Source of the DNA: Haloarcula argentinensis DSM 12282
GTDB lineage: Archaea; Halobacteriota; Halobacteria; Halobacteriales; Haloarculaceae
Length of the DNA: 64,000 nt
NCBI GenBank assembly: GCA_000336895.1
Contig: AOLX01000030.1
Span: 62,001-126,000 of the forward strand
Direction of reading: 5' to 3'
Both the position numbers and the translations under genes were made by a program. Below the pieces are notes generated by a model. That model was given only the letters and a program-made list of their open reading frames with translations, was not told where the DNA came from and did not search any database. Below, in pieces: positions 41,419 through 49,455 of this stretch. The first letter of the stretch is position 1. Each line of letters begins with the position of its first letter.

Positions 41419-43101
41419 TCAGGATTCGACTTCAGCTTCTGCTTCGGCGTCGTCGTGAAGTTCGGTTCGGCGGATCTTCCCGGTCACGGTCTTTGGCAGT
41501 TCCTCGCGGAACTCGATTTCGCGTGGGTACTCGTGTGCTGAGAGCTCTTCTTTCACGTAGCTCTGGATGTCTTCTTTGAGGGGCTCAGATGGCTCCGCGT
41601 CCTCGCTCGGCACAACGTAGGCCTTGACGATGTTGCCCCGCGCTTCGTGTGGCTTGGGAACGACGGCCGCCTCGGCGACCGCTTCATGCTCGCCCAGCGA
41701 ACTTTCGACCTCAAACGGCCCGATGCGGTAGCCCGAGGAGAGGATCACGTCGTCTGCCCGGCCCTCGAACCAGAAATAGCCGTCCTCGTCTTTGTGTGCC
41801 AGGTCGCCCGAGAGATACCATTTCCCGTCTGGCCCGTCGATGAACGCCCGCTGGGTCTTCTCGGGCTTGTTCCAGAATTCGGCGAAGAAACACGGGTAGT
41901 CGCCCCGCTGTGCGATCTCTCCCGTTTCGCCGGGTTCCAGAACCGCACCGCTCTGTGGGTCGACGATATCGGCCTCGATTCCGGGGAGTGGTTTCCCCAT
42001 CGATCCGGGCCGGAGTTCCATCGTGGGATAGTTGTTGATAATCATGTTCCCAGTCTCGGTCTGTCCGTACGTGTCCAGAATCGTGACGCCGAGTTCGTCC
42101 TCTCCCCACTCGACGACGCCGGCGCTGAGCGGTTCGCCGATGGAGAGGGCATGACGCAGATCGAGGTCGACATCGGCAAGGACCTCCTCGTTCTCCCGAA
42201 GCATCCGGTACGCCGTCGGGACTGAGAACAGGACGCTGATCGGGTATTCGTCGAGCAGGGCGGCCCACTCGTCGGTATCGAACTCACCCTCGTACGTGAA
42301 CAGCGACGCTCCCCAGAACCAGGCACCGAGCGTGTTGATTGCCCCGGTCAGCCAGCCGAGGTCGCCGGTCGACCAGTACAGGTCGCCGTCCTGAAGATCC
42401 ACGGCGTACTTCTGTGTTGCCGCGACACCGGCGATCCAGCGCTGTTTGTGGAGGACACCCTTGGCCAGCCCGGTCGTTCCCGAAGTGTAGTACAGCAGTG
42501 CGTCATCTTCCCCGCTGGTCTCGGCGGCCTCGTACGCCGTGCTCGCACCGTCCAGCGCGGTATTGAAGACCACGTCACCGGCGGGTGCGCCGCCCCCGCG
42601 GTCAACGGTAATCACGTGTTCGACCGCGGGCGCATCGTCCAGTGCGTCTTCGACCGTGTCGCGATTGTCGGTCGTGGTGACGACGACCTTTGCGTCGCAG
42701 TCGTCCAGACGGTACGAGATGCCGTCGGGACCGAACCGCTCGTTGACGCTCCCCCAGACAGCGCCGTGTTTGAGCGTCCCGACCAGCGCCACGTAGTGCT
42801 CGGGGATGCGCGGCATGTACGAGAAGACCCGGTCACCCTGTGCAACCCCAAGGTCGTCGAGGACGTTAGCAAACTGGCTTGAGCGGTCGGCAAGCTCCCA
42901 GAACGTCATTTTCGACAGCTCTCCGTCGGTCCCGACCTGATAGAGTGCGACCTGTCCCCGGTCGGTCGCGTGTCTGTCGGCGACTTCGTGCCCGATGTTC
43001 AGGTCGTTCGGTGCGTCCCAGTCCGCTGCCGCGTAGATATCGTCCCAGGAGAACTCGTTCCGCGCTGTGTCGTAATCCGGGAGGTTGTGGCTGGTGACCA
43101 T
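41419..43101 (-). CDS. AMP-forming acyl-CoA synthetase
   Basis: 560 aa, acetyl-CoA synthetase-like branch. AMP-binding motif YYTSGTTGLAKGVLHKQ, LDTYGQTETGNMI, YLSGDLAHKDEDGYFWFEGRADDVILSSGYRIGPFEVE and the catalytic Lys in TVTGKIRRTEL are all seen. It is the first gene of the operon ligase-ACAD-carboxylase-MaoC, so it probably activates the acid (for example isovalerate or another short branched acid) that enters the route. Acetate or propionate are possible alternatives. The upstream region has a TATA-like box about 30 bp before the ATG and an 18-bp palindrome. Confidence 0.88.
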   Translation of the reverse strand: MVTSHNLPDYDTARNEFSWDDIYAAADWDAPNDLNIGHEVADRHATDRGQVALYQVGTDGELSKMTFWELADRSSQFANVLDDLGVAQGDRVFSYMPRIPEHYVALVGTLKHGAVWGSVNERFGPDGISYRLDDCDAKVVVTTTDNRDTVEDALDDAPAVEHVITVDRGGGAPAGDVVFNTALDGASTAYEAAETSGEDDALLYYTSGTTGLAKGVLHKQRWIAGVAATQKYAVDLQDGDLYWSTGDLGWLTGAINTLGAWFWGASLFTYEGEFDTDEWAALLDEYPISVLFSVPTAYRMLRENEEVLADVDLDLRHALSIGEPLSAGVVEWGEDELGVTILDTYGQTETGNMIINNYPTMELRPGSMGKPLPGIEADIVDPQSGAVLEPGETGEIAQRGDYPCFFAEFWNKPEKTQRAFIDGPDGKWYLSGDLAHKDEDGYFWFEGRADDVILSSGYRIGPFEVESSLGEHEAVAEAAVVPKPHEARGNIVKAYVVPSEDAEPSEPLKEDIQSYVKEELSAHEYPREIEFREELPKTVTGKIRRTELHDDAEAEAEVES

Positions 43102-43142
43102 ACACCGCTCGGAATACCGGATTCTGGTATAACTGTATCGGT

Positions 43143-43160
43143 TATTTTTTGCAAAAAATA
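43143..43160. promoter_or_regulatory. 18-bp perfect palindrome upstream of the acyl-CoA ligase operon
   Basis: TATTTTTTGCAAAAAATA reads the same on both strands. It lies 42-59 bp before the ligase ATG, just upstream of a TATA-like GTATAAC near 43130. A regulator site is plausible. On the minus strand it is also downstream of the UbiD operon, so a terminator role is the alternative. Confidence 0.5.
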
Positions 43161-43271
43161 TATTGTATGTATTTTATTTCTATTTCTTACGTAGGTATTA
43201 TTTGGACACGGTAAGGCGAAAACAGAACTGATTACAACATATTTGAAGATATATACATGTGAGAGACATAT

Positions 43272-44675
43272 TTAATCGGACGATTCGTTTGCAGTCGTCT
43301 CTCCGGGAGCGGTGGCGAGTTCGTCCCACAGGACACGAGCTACGTCGCGGACGTCGTTCGGGAACGAATTCTCGAACGTGACTCGCGGCGCGATGTAGGT
43401 TTCCTTCCAGCGTGGGTCCCACGCCGCATTCACGTACAGGCGCGAGCCGGTCGCGTTGTCTCGTCGATAGTGAGGGCGTGTCGCCGCCGGTGCATCCGGT
43501 TCGCTGAACGTCCAGTCGCGGGCCGGATGGGATTTCAGCCAGATATCAGCCAGAACGCGGCCGAAGTCCTCTGGCGGAACGTCTTCGTCGACGATAACGA
43601 CTGTGTCGAAAAGCGACGAGAACGAAAAGAGGATGTTCGCGAGTTGCCACTCGAAGCCGCCATAGAGCACGTCACTCGCCACGAAACAGATCCCGAGTTC
43701 AGCTTCTGCCGGCAACATAATCCATTCGACTGGCGAGATGCCCCAGTAGTTGTTGAGCCGATGATAGAGCGCTGCGGCGGTCGCGAGCCCCGTGAGACGG
43801 GTGCCATCCGCGAGTGGACGACCGACGGGAGAGATGGGGATGACTGGGTTTTCAGTAGTGCGGACGCGCTCGACCGACAGCGAGAGCGGGCCGCTCTCGA
43901 CGACGTACTCCCAGCCCTCTCGACGGTCGGAGCGGAAGTCCGGCTGGCGGTCCACGACCGTCGTCTCCATGACGACCTCCGTCGCACTCGGGACGAGTCC
44001 GCCGTTGGTCGGGACGAGCGGGATGGTTCCGGCCACCCCACAGGACTGGATCGGCGTGGCAGTTTGCTCGGTGACAGCGAGCAGGTATGCCGTCGTGATC
44101 GCCGCCGGTGGCACGCCGAGCGCTATCGCCATCGTCGTCCCTTCACCGACAAGCGACGACAGAGGGTCCGGAACCCGCACTCTGAGCGTGTCGCCACCCA
44201 CGACCGAGCCGTGAACCGGTGCCCAGTGTGTACCGTCAGCGGTCGAGACCGAGGCGACGCCGAGCGTCACTGCGGGCCACGTATCGGTTTCGCCCTGCGG
44301 GAACTGCAGGTCCTGTGCGTCGATATCTGTCCCCGAGGCCGCCTGACCTGTGTACGTCGGTTCCGGATTCTCGCCGACCGGGCCGAGAGTGCTGATCGTC
44401 TCTAGTAGCTCAACGAGCGTGGCTTCCGGATCGAGTCCGAGCCCGAGCGACAGCCGCGACCACGGTCTAGCCTCGCGCTGCTGGGTCTGGTCCGGGCCGC
44501 TGAACACACCGCTAACTAGGTCACTGCCGGCTGATCGCTGGAATCGAAGTGCCGGCCCACTCGCACGGAGCGCCTCCGCTGCAAGCACGTCCACCGGGAC
44601 CTCAAACGGGCCGTCGAGTCGGACGAGGTCGTCGTCACCGGCCAGTCCGCGGACGTACTGCGTGAACGGTATCAC
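43272..44675 (-). CDS. Divergent UbiD family protein
   Basis: 467 aa. Overall UbiD layout, clearly related to the adjacent 501-aa copy in order of motifs (opening FTQYVRGLAGDDDLVRLDGPFEVPVDVLAAEAL; later WGISPVEWIMLPAEAELGICFVASDVLYGGFEWQLANILFSFSSLFDTVVIVDEDV). It retains an EVVME pair like ELVLE of its partner. The EGPFGDYFGY motif is replaced by REGWEYVVESG, and the Arg of the partner's SSHRMMIHD appears lost, so catalysis is doubtful. The ATG overlaps the partner's stop by 4 bp. It may be a non-catalytic subunit, as in multi-subunit UbiD-like carboxylases. Confidence 0.75.
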   Translation of the reverse strand: MIPFTQYVRGLAGDDDLVRLDGPFEVPVDVLAAEALRASGPALRFQRSAGSDLVSGVFSGPDQTQQREARPWSRLSLGLGLDPEATLVELLETISTLGPVGENPEPTYTGQAASGTDIDAQDLQFPQGETDTWPAVTLGVASVSTADGTHWAPVHGSVVGGDTLRVRVPDPLSSLVGEGTTMAIALGVPPAAITTAYLLAVTEQTATPIQSCGVAGTIPLVPTNGGLVPSATEVVMETTVVDRQPDFRSDRREGWEYVVESGPLSLSVERVRTTENPVIPISPVGRPLADGTRLTGLATAAALYHRLNNYWGISPVEWIMLPAEAELGICFVASDVLYGGFEWQLANILFSFSSLFDTVVIVDEDVPPEDFGRVLADIWLKSHPARDWTFSEPDAPAATRPHYRRDNATGSRLYVNAAWDPRWKETYIAPRVTFENSFPNDVRDVARVLWDELATAPGETTANESSD

Positions 44676-46177
44676 TGTGACTGTTCCTCCCGCTCGTCGG
44701 GCCGGTCGAACCGCGCAGCGGTTAGTCCCGCTTCGACCAGCCGTTCCTGCGCTCGCTTCCGTGTTTCTGGGGTCGCCGCCATCTCCGCCGCGTCACCGTC
44801 GGTCGTTGCGTCAATGTAGGCTTTGGCCGTCTTCGCCTTCGAAGTCCCTACGTCCGCACTGCCCTTCTCATCGGGCGTCTGGTAGATGTTGAGCGGGACT
44901 TTCGGCATCCGCTCGACGCCGAACTGGTGGAAGTCAGCGTCCGGATCGGCCTCAAGTGCGATGGCCGTCAACACTGCCCGCGGATCGAGCGGGTCGACAG
45001 CAGCGTCGACAAATACGAAGAAGTCGATGTGGAGCATTCCCCACGTCGTGAAAATAAAGTTCGCCAGTTCGTGGAGATAGCCTGGATACGGTCGATCCGT
45101 CGCGATGACCCAGACAGTGCGAGAGGTGAACCGCCACGGGACCGCCATCGCAACGTCGAATCCAGCAGCCCGGAGTCCGACAGTCGCGTCGGGACCGGCT
45201 GCGACGAGCCGAAGCGTACTGGTCGAGTTCTGCCCGTATCCGACACCGCTCCCCTCGACACAAAACGGTATCCGCGGTTCGTTGCGGTGGGTGATCGCAT
45301 CGACCTCGAACACCGGCATGGAGCGTCGCGGACCGTTCATATATCCGAAGTAGTCGCCGAACGGTCCCTCATCCAGCCGGTCGTCCGGCCGAACGTGCCC
45401 TTCGAGAACTAGCTCGGCTGTCGCCGGGACGTACAGGTCATTGGTTTCGCACTGGACGAGATCCACGGGCGCGTTTTTCAGGCCGCCCGCGAAGGCCGCT
45501 TCGCTCCGGCCTGTCGGAATCCACATATCCGCAGTACACTCGACAGTGGGTTCCGAACCGATAACGACCGCAACTGGCATCGGTTCGCCACGTGGCTCGT
45601 AGTCGTAGTAGTAGCGGTTGGGAACCTGCTCACCAGCCAGTAACAGCAGACTAGCCCGGGAACTGTCGTGGATCATCATGCGATGGCTCGACCAAGTCCC
45701 CCACTCCGTGTCGGGGTCCGGTGCGACGATGGTGTGGTGGTTCGAGTACCGTCCCCCGTCGCCCTCGTGGATATATGGCCACGGGAACGACAGGAGGTCG
45801 ACCCCGTTCCCCGTCTGCACTGTTTCTTTGCAGGGGGCCTCGTTGCTCGCGACAGTTCGGGGCGCTTGCGGCGCGTTGAGGCGATCGATCACTCGGTCGT
45901 AGTACGCACGGCCCGAAAGGCCAGCTGGGAGTCCCAGCGCGCGGGCGAAGTGATTCCAGGGGCGCGTCTGGGGGCCGCGGTACGGATCGCCAACCAGTTT
46001 CGACTCCGTCTCTAGCCCCGCGATGGACTCGAACACCGGAATCGGGCCGTCACGGATATTGGCAAGCATCGTCGCTGCACTTGCTTCGAGGTCCCACGAC
46101 ACCGGCTGGTCAAAAGTCCGGAGCCAGCCGGTCGTGTCGAGCAAATCGAGGTACTCGCGGAGCGAATTAACTGACAT
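44672..46177 (-). CDS. UbiD family prenyl-FMN-dependent (de)carboxylase
   Basis: 501 aa. Residues typical of active UbiD enzymes are visible: Arg166 in SSHRMMIHD, RGEPMPVAVVIGSEP (196-210), Glu255 and Glu259 in AELVLEGHV, and DEGPFGDYFGY (269-279). It would add or remove CO2 on an unsaturated or aromatic acid using prenylated FMN. No UbiX (prenyl-FMN synthase) is in the window, so the cofactor must be made elsewhere. It stands between a 164-aa protein and a degenerate UbiD copy in a three-gene operon. Substrate unknown; the aromatic context is suggestive only. Confidence 0.85.
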   Translation of the reverse strand: MSVNSLREYLDLLDTTGWLRTFDQPVSWDLEASAATMLANIRDGPIPVFESIAGLETESKLVGDPYRGPQTRPWNHFARALGLPAGLSGRAYYDRVIDRLNAPQAPRTVASNEAPCKETVQTGNGVDLLSFPWPYIHEGDGGRYSNHHTIVAPDPDTEWGTWSSHRMMIHDSSRASLLLLAGEQVPNRYYYDYEPRGEPMPVAVVIGSEPTVECTADMWIPTGRSEAAFAGGLKNAPVDLVQCETNDLYVPATAELVLEGHVRPDDRLDEGPFGDYFGYMNGPRRSMPVFEVDAITHRNEPRIPFCVEGSGVGYGQNSTSTLRLVAAGPDATVGLRAAGFDVAMAVPWRFTSRTVWVIATDRPYPGYLHELANFIFTTWGMLHIDFFVFVDAAVDPLDPRAVLTAIALEADPDADFHQFGVERMPKVPLNIYQTPDEKGSADVGTSKAKTAKAYIDATTDGDAAEMAATPETRKRAQERLVEAGLTAARFDRPDEREEQSQ

Positions 46178-46180
46178 CTG

Positions 46181-46675
46181 TCACTCCTGTTTTTCGAGGA
46201 CACGCCTCAGTGGGTCGTCGTCGAGTTCGCGGCGGACCTCCGCGTAGGCGTCAAGCAGGGCCGGTCGTTCTGTGGCGAGGTGGTCGAACGCGATCTCGCG
46301 GAGCGCATCAGACGTTGACTCGTACTCGCCAGTCTCGACGAGATACTGCAAGAGAACCTTCAGATCGTCGGACCGAGTGTTGAGGATGTTCGACGCCGTC
46401 TCCTGTTCGGCCGCCAGATGGGTCACCAGCTCCTGATCGAGACCGGTCGTATCAGTCTCGTCGAGCAATTCGACGTATCTGGTCTCGCTGACGCTCTCGT
46501 GTGGCCCAGCGACGATTGTTAACGGTTCCGGGTCAGTGAGTGCATCGGGGTCTTTGGCAATCCGAACGCGTGCCTCGAAAATGCGTTTCGTTTGGGCATC
46601 CGTGATCTGTAGTGTAGTTTCTGTCTGTGCTTCCTCGGGGAGATGGTCTGCTGACGTGATGTAGTGGCTCGACAT
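46181..46675 (-). CDS. Hypothetical protein of the UbiD operon
   Basis: 164 aa, no family recognised. The N-terminal half looks beta-rich (TTLQITDAQTKRIFEARVRI, EPLTIVAGPHESVSETRYVELL). The C-terminal half is helical and acidic, with DLKVLLQYLVETGEYESTSDALREIAFDHLATERPALLDAYAEVRREL, which superficially resembles the ribbon-helix-helix/antitoxin pattern of YASxSEVVREALR. It ends 3 bp before the UbiD start and has a GGAGTGA-type site linking them. A small accessory subunit for the UbiD pair or a regulator are both possible. Confidence 0.65.
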   Translation of the reverse strand: MSSHYITSADHLPEEAQTETTLQITDAQTKRIFEARVRIAKDPDALTDPEPLTIVAGPHESVSETRYVELLDETDTTGLDQELVTHLAAEQETASNILNTRSDDLKVLLQYLVETGEYESTSDALREIAFDHLATERPALLDAYAEVRRELDDDPLRRVLEKQE

Positions 46676-47039
46676 TACCTGCCCTCAGTTGTTTTGCTGA
46701 TGTTCTTAGCAACCTCTTGTCCCAATGGCATATATGTACCGTCGTCAGTCCACCGTTTCACTGACCCGTACATCCCGGGCACAGTTTGTCGCTCGAATCG
46801 CCCCCTGTGTGAACTGAAACGTACGGACCACTAGTGTCGAGAGAGTGTTAATAGCTGGACCAAAACGAGTTCGCACCATCGTACGCAACGATTCGATAAA
46901 ACACGTCGGGACGAACCGCTCAGTGGTGACGACAGTCAGAGCACGTCATCGATACCGGACAGGCCCCGCATTCGTTAGCTTTCAGTGGCTTGTCGTTCGC
47001 GGTCCGGAATTGCGTCGATAGTCTATTTTTGCTCTCCGT
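46676..47039. other. Intergenic region between UbiD operon and origin
   Basis: 364 bp with no recognisable gene. It lies upstream of the UbiD operon and must hold its promoter; I see no strong TATA box. It is downstream of orc1/cdc6, and the last part leads into the first origin repeat at 47040. Confidence 0.35.
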
Positions 47040-47063
47040 CTAACAGCGGAACCAGTGGGGTGG
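47040..47063 (+). repeat. Origin recognition box-like repeat 1
   Basis: 24-bp unit beginning CTAACAGCGGAACCAGTGGG, tandem with the next copy and located just past the cdc6 stop. Confidence 0.8.
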
Positions 47064-47087
47064 CTAACAGCGGAACCAGTGGGGTTA
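47064..47087 (+). repeat. Origin recognition box-like repeat 2 (overlaps the cdc6 stop codon)
   Basis: Direct tandem copy of 47040-47063 differing only in the last two bases. Its last three bases (TTA) are the cdc6 stop TAA on the other strand. Confidence 0.8.
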
Positions 47088-48272
47088 CGGGCTTTTTTTC
47101 AGGAGTTCTGACAGCCCTGTTTTGATCGAGCTGATGGATTGCTCTAACTCGAATTCCTTGTACTTGCCACCGCCTTTCCCTCGGTTGTACTCCGCTGAGG
47201 ACACAATGCCGAGTTGTGTGAGTTCACCGAGATAGTCACGGACCGAACGCTCTGAAACCGGGTCCAGTCCCTCATCACGTGCTAACTCCTGATACGCGCC
47301 CAGAATGTCTCGTGTCCGGGCCGGGGTGTCGTCGTCTTCGGCGAGCCCGGTGAGCGCATAGAGAACGAGTTGGCCGTGATCGGAGTAGTTACGGATACCT
47401 TCAACGACTTGGTCGGTTTGAAGCCGTTGCCGGGCTTCGCGCACGTGATGTTCCGTTACGAGTTCATCGTCGTACTCCCGAGCAAGGTCTCCGGCCTCAA
47501 GCAGGAGGTCAAGCGCCTGGCGGGCATCCCCGGAGTCTTTCGCGCCGTACGCAGCACACATTTCTATGACACCGTCATCGAGGACATCGTCCTGAAACGC
47601 GACGGCCTCACGCTGTTTCAGAACGAGTTGCAGCTCGTTGGCGTTGTACGCCGAGAAGGACACTTCCTTTTCACAGAGACTCGACCGGACTTTCGAGGAC
47701 AGTTGGTTGCGAAAGTCGAGATCGTTTGAGATGCCGATGACGCCCAGTTTCGCTTCGGAGATATCACCGTTCGATCTGGCGCGGGGAAGCTTGTACAGCA
47801 GCGAATCGTCCTCGATGTGATCGACTTCGTCGAGAACGATGAGTACCGTTCCGCCCAGATCATCGAGTGCGTCGAAGAGGAATTGATACACCGAAGCCTG
47901 TGGATATCCGGTGTTTGAGATTTGATTCGCTGGGTCACGAAGTGTGTTGACGATTGCGACCGCGGCCTGATAGCTCGAATTGAGTCCATCGCAGTTGACT
48001 TCGACCGTACTGAGGTCCAGTCCGTCGACATCTGCTGCATCGCGTTCCAGAGCGGAGAGAAGGTATCGAGTGGCAGCAGTCTTCCCGACACCGCTTTTCC
48101 CGTACAGAAAGATGTTCGACGGGGTTTCGTTGTTGATGACTGGCTGCAGAGCAGCGTGATACTGCTGGAGTTCCTCGTCACGTCCGACGAGCTCCTCAGG
48201 GGTCCACTCTTCGAGTAGTGCCTCGCGTTGTTCGAATATTGTGGAGGTGGGCGAAAACGTAATATCGCTCAT
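47085..48272 (-). CDS. orc1/cdc6: Orc1/Cdc6 family replication initiator
   Basis: 395 aa. AAA+ ATPase with Walker A YGKSGVGKTAA (about residues 57-67), Walker B TVLIVLDEVDHIED, a sensor region LGVIGISNDLDF, the initiator-specific motif helix (FRNQLSSKVRSSLCEKEVSFSAYNANELQLVLKQRE), and a C-terminal winged helix (VSERSVRDYLGELTQLGIVSSAEYNRGKGGGKYKEFEL). It binds origin recognition boxes and loads the MCM helicase. Conserved repeats flank it on both sides, typical of haloarchaeal cdc6-linked origins. A repeat near the promoter suggests self-control. Confidence 0.95.
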   Translation of the reverse strand: MSDITFSPTSTIFEQREALLEEWTPEELVGRDEELQQYHAALQPVINNETPSNIFLYGKSGVGKTAATRYLLSALERDAADVDGLDLSTVEVNCDGLNSSYQAAVAIVNTLRDPANQISNTGYPQASVYQFLFDALDDLGGTVLIVLDEVDHIEDDSLLYKLPRARSNGDISEAKLGVIGISNDLDFRNQLSSKVRSSLCEKEVSFSAYNANELQLVLKQREAVAFQDDVLDDGVIEMCAAYGAKDSGDARQALDLLLEAGDLAREYDDELVTEHHVREARQRLQTDQVVEGIRNYSDHGQLVLYALTGLAEDDDTPARTRDILGAYQELARDEGLDPVSERSVRDYLGELTQLGIVSSAEYNRGKGGGKYKEFELEQSISSIKTGLSELLKKSP

Positions 48273-48308
48273 TTGTGTGTAGTTGCAACACGGAGTGTCT
48301 TAACCTTT

Positions 48309-48331
48309 GGTTCCGCTGCTTCCGCTGTTCG
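48309..48331 (-). repeat. Partial origin repeat near the cdc6 promoter
   Basis: Contains CTGCTTCCGCTGTTCG (14/16 to the consensus) preceded by a second partial GGTTCCGCTG. It lies 37-59 bp upstream of the cdc6 start and is well placed to repress it. Confidence 0.55.
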
Positions 48332-48349
48332 GTTGAGTATATAAATGAA

Positions 48350-48373
48350 CGACCCCGTCACTTCCGCTGTTAG
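48350..48373 (-). repeat. Origin recognition box-like repeat (degenerate)
   Basis: Ends in ACTTCCGCTGTTAG; the C-rich left half is degenerate. Confidence 0.65.
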
Positions 48374-48403
48374 ATGGGAGGGAACACCTGACTGACCACA
48401 CCC

Positions 48404-48427
48404 CCACCCCACCGGTTCCGCTGTTAG
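48404..48427 (-). repeat. Origin recognition box-like repeat
   Basis: Full 24-bp unit, CCACCCCA then CCGGTTCCGCTGTTAG. Confidence 0.8.
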
Positions 48428-48460
48428 ATGAGAAATGGGATAGTGACCCTCCTACTCCCC

Positions 48461-48484
48461 CTACCCCACCACTTCCGCTGTTAG
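48461..48484 (-). repeat. Origin recognition box-like repeat
   Basis: Full 24-bp unit, CTACCCCA then CCACTTCCGCTGTTAG. Confidence 0.8.
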
Positions 48485-48584
48485 CACGGTAGCAGAGAAA
48501 GGCCCTCCTCGATGGACAAGATCGAGTAACCTCAAGTGGTTAGACAGCGAGATTTAGTGGGATTTCACCGGTAGGTCGACACAC

Positions 48585-48608
48585 CCACCCCACTGCTTCC
48601 GCTGTTAG
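48585..48608 (-). repeat. Origin recognition box-like repeat
   Basis: Consensus 24-bp unit, CCACCCCA then CTGCTTCCGCTGTTAG. Confidence 0.82.
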
Positions 48609-48702
48609 TTCGATAAGAGCGGACATAGGCTGCGGGAGCACGCTATTTCTCCAGTCTGAATAGATCGAGTATCTTGGAATACCCCTTTCTCGACCCCTAC
48701 CC

Positions 48703-48726
48703 CCACCCCACTGCTTCCGCTGTTAG
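48703..48726 (-). repeat. Origin recognition box-like repeat
   Basis: Identical to the unit at 48585-48608. Confidence 0.82.
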
Positions 48727-48846
48727 CACTGAAAGTTGGTGGTGACCTATCCAGATCACAGCCTCAACATTTCTAGAGCTAGTGAATAACTTCAAGTATA
48801 TCGGCGGAAAACGATACCCGCAGACCGTTATCACAAAATAGCAAAG

Positions 48847-48866
48847 CACCCCCTCCCATGGGGGTG
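48847..48866. terminator. GC-rich hairpin, possible terminator
   Basis: Arms CACCCCC/GGGGGTG (7 bp) with a 6-base loop, between the origin and the DUF35/thiolase operon that is transcribed toward it. It could stop that operon's transcript before the origin, or be part of the origin. Confidence 0.35.
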
Positions 48867-48884
48867 GTGCCGTCTATTTATCTC

Positions 48885-48908
48885 CTAACAGCGGAAGCAG
48901 TGGGGTGG
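48885..48908 (+). repeat. Origin recognition box-like repeat, inverted copy
   Basis: Exact reverse complement of the units at 48585 and 48703. It marks the far side of the AT-rich stretch. Confidence 0.82.
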
Positions 48909-48987
48909 GGGTGTGCACCCATTCTGTTACAGTCGCTAGGCCAGGTCATCCACAACTCCCAGTCGAGTCAGAGAGTCGGCCCGTCCC

Positions 48988-49455
48988 TCACCGCGGTTCG
49001 AAGACGTGGACTGGCCAGTCGCTCTCGTAGTCGAGTGCGACCTCACGCTCTGTGGCCGTCGGCTCTCGTACCGTGAGTTCGACCGCGTCGCCGATAGTAA
49101 CATCGGCATAGTCGGCGGTGACTCGCCCAAGCAGGCGGCCACCGTCCGCGAGTTCCACGACGGCAACCGTGTAGGGCGCGTCCGCTGCGAACGCCGGCGG
49201 CGGCGTGTGGACCTCCGTGTACGAGAAGATTTGGCCCTCGGGAGACTGCGGTTCGACGTCGACGGCGCGGCTACCACAGGCGTAGCAGGCCGGTCGCGGC
49301 GGCAACAGGACCTGTCCACAGTCCACACAAACCCCGCCCAAGAGTTCACCATCGGCGAGCGCATCAAAAAACCCCGGTAGTGTCCGCGGATCGGTCGCAT
49401 CGAGGTCGCTGTCAGACATTGTGCTTCCGCTGGCGTCGAGGTCGCCGTCAGTCAT
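48988..49455 (-). CDS. DUF35 zinc-ribbon/OB-fold protein
   Basis: 155 aa. After an acidic N-terminus (repeated DLDA), residues about 42-65 form the zinc ribbon CVDCGQVLLPPRPACYACG, followed by an OB fold (SYTEVHTPPPAFAADAPYTVAVVELADGGRLLGRV). These proteins partner SCP-2-type thiolases and bind acyl-CoA. It overlaps the thiolase gene by 4 bp, forming a thiolase-DUF35 pair. Several ATGs near the start (49455, and MSDSD 36 bp later) make the exact N-terminus uncertain. Confidence 0.85.
   Translation of the reverse strand: MTDGDLDASGSTMSDSDLDATDPRTLPGFFDALADGELLGGVCVDCGQVLLPPRPACYACGSRAVDVEPQSPEGQIFSYTEVHTPPPAFAADAPYTVAVVELADGGRLLGRVTADYADVTIGDAVELTVREPTATEREVALDYESDWPVHVFEPR

Larger units (their letters stand above)
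47040..48908. other. Probable replication origin with orc1/cdc6
   Basis: Nine copies of a 24-bp element (full or partial) lie around the initiator gene. Three read CTAACAGCGG on the plus strand (47040, 47064, 48885); six are inverted, at 48309-48726. The intervening sequence around 48770-48850 is AT-rich and could be the unwinding site. This matches haloarchaeal origins in which ORBs in opposite orientation flank a duplex-unwinding region next to the initiator gene. Confidence 0.82.

Noticed and set aside
48309..48726. Regularly repeated 24-bp units as a CRISPR array
   Set aside because: Spacing is irregular, orientation is mixed with copies on both sides of orc1/cdc6, and no cas genes are present. 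They are origin boxes.
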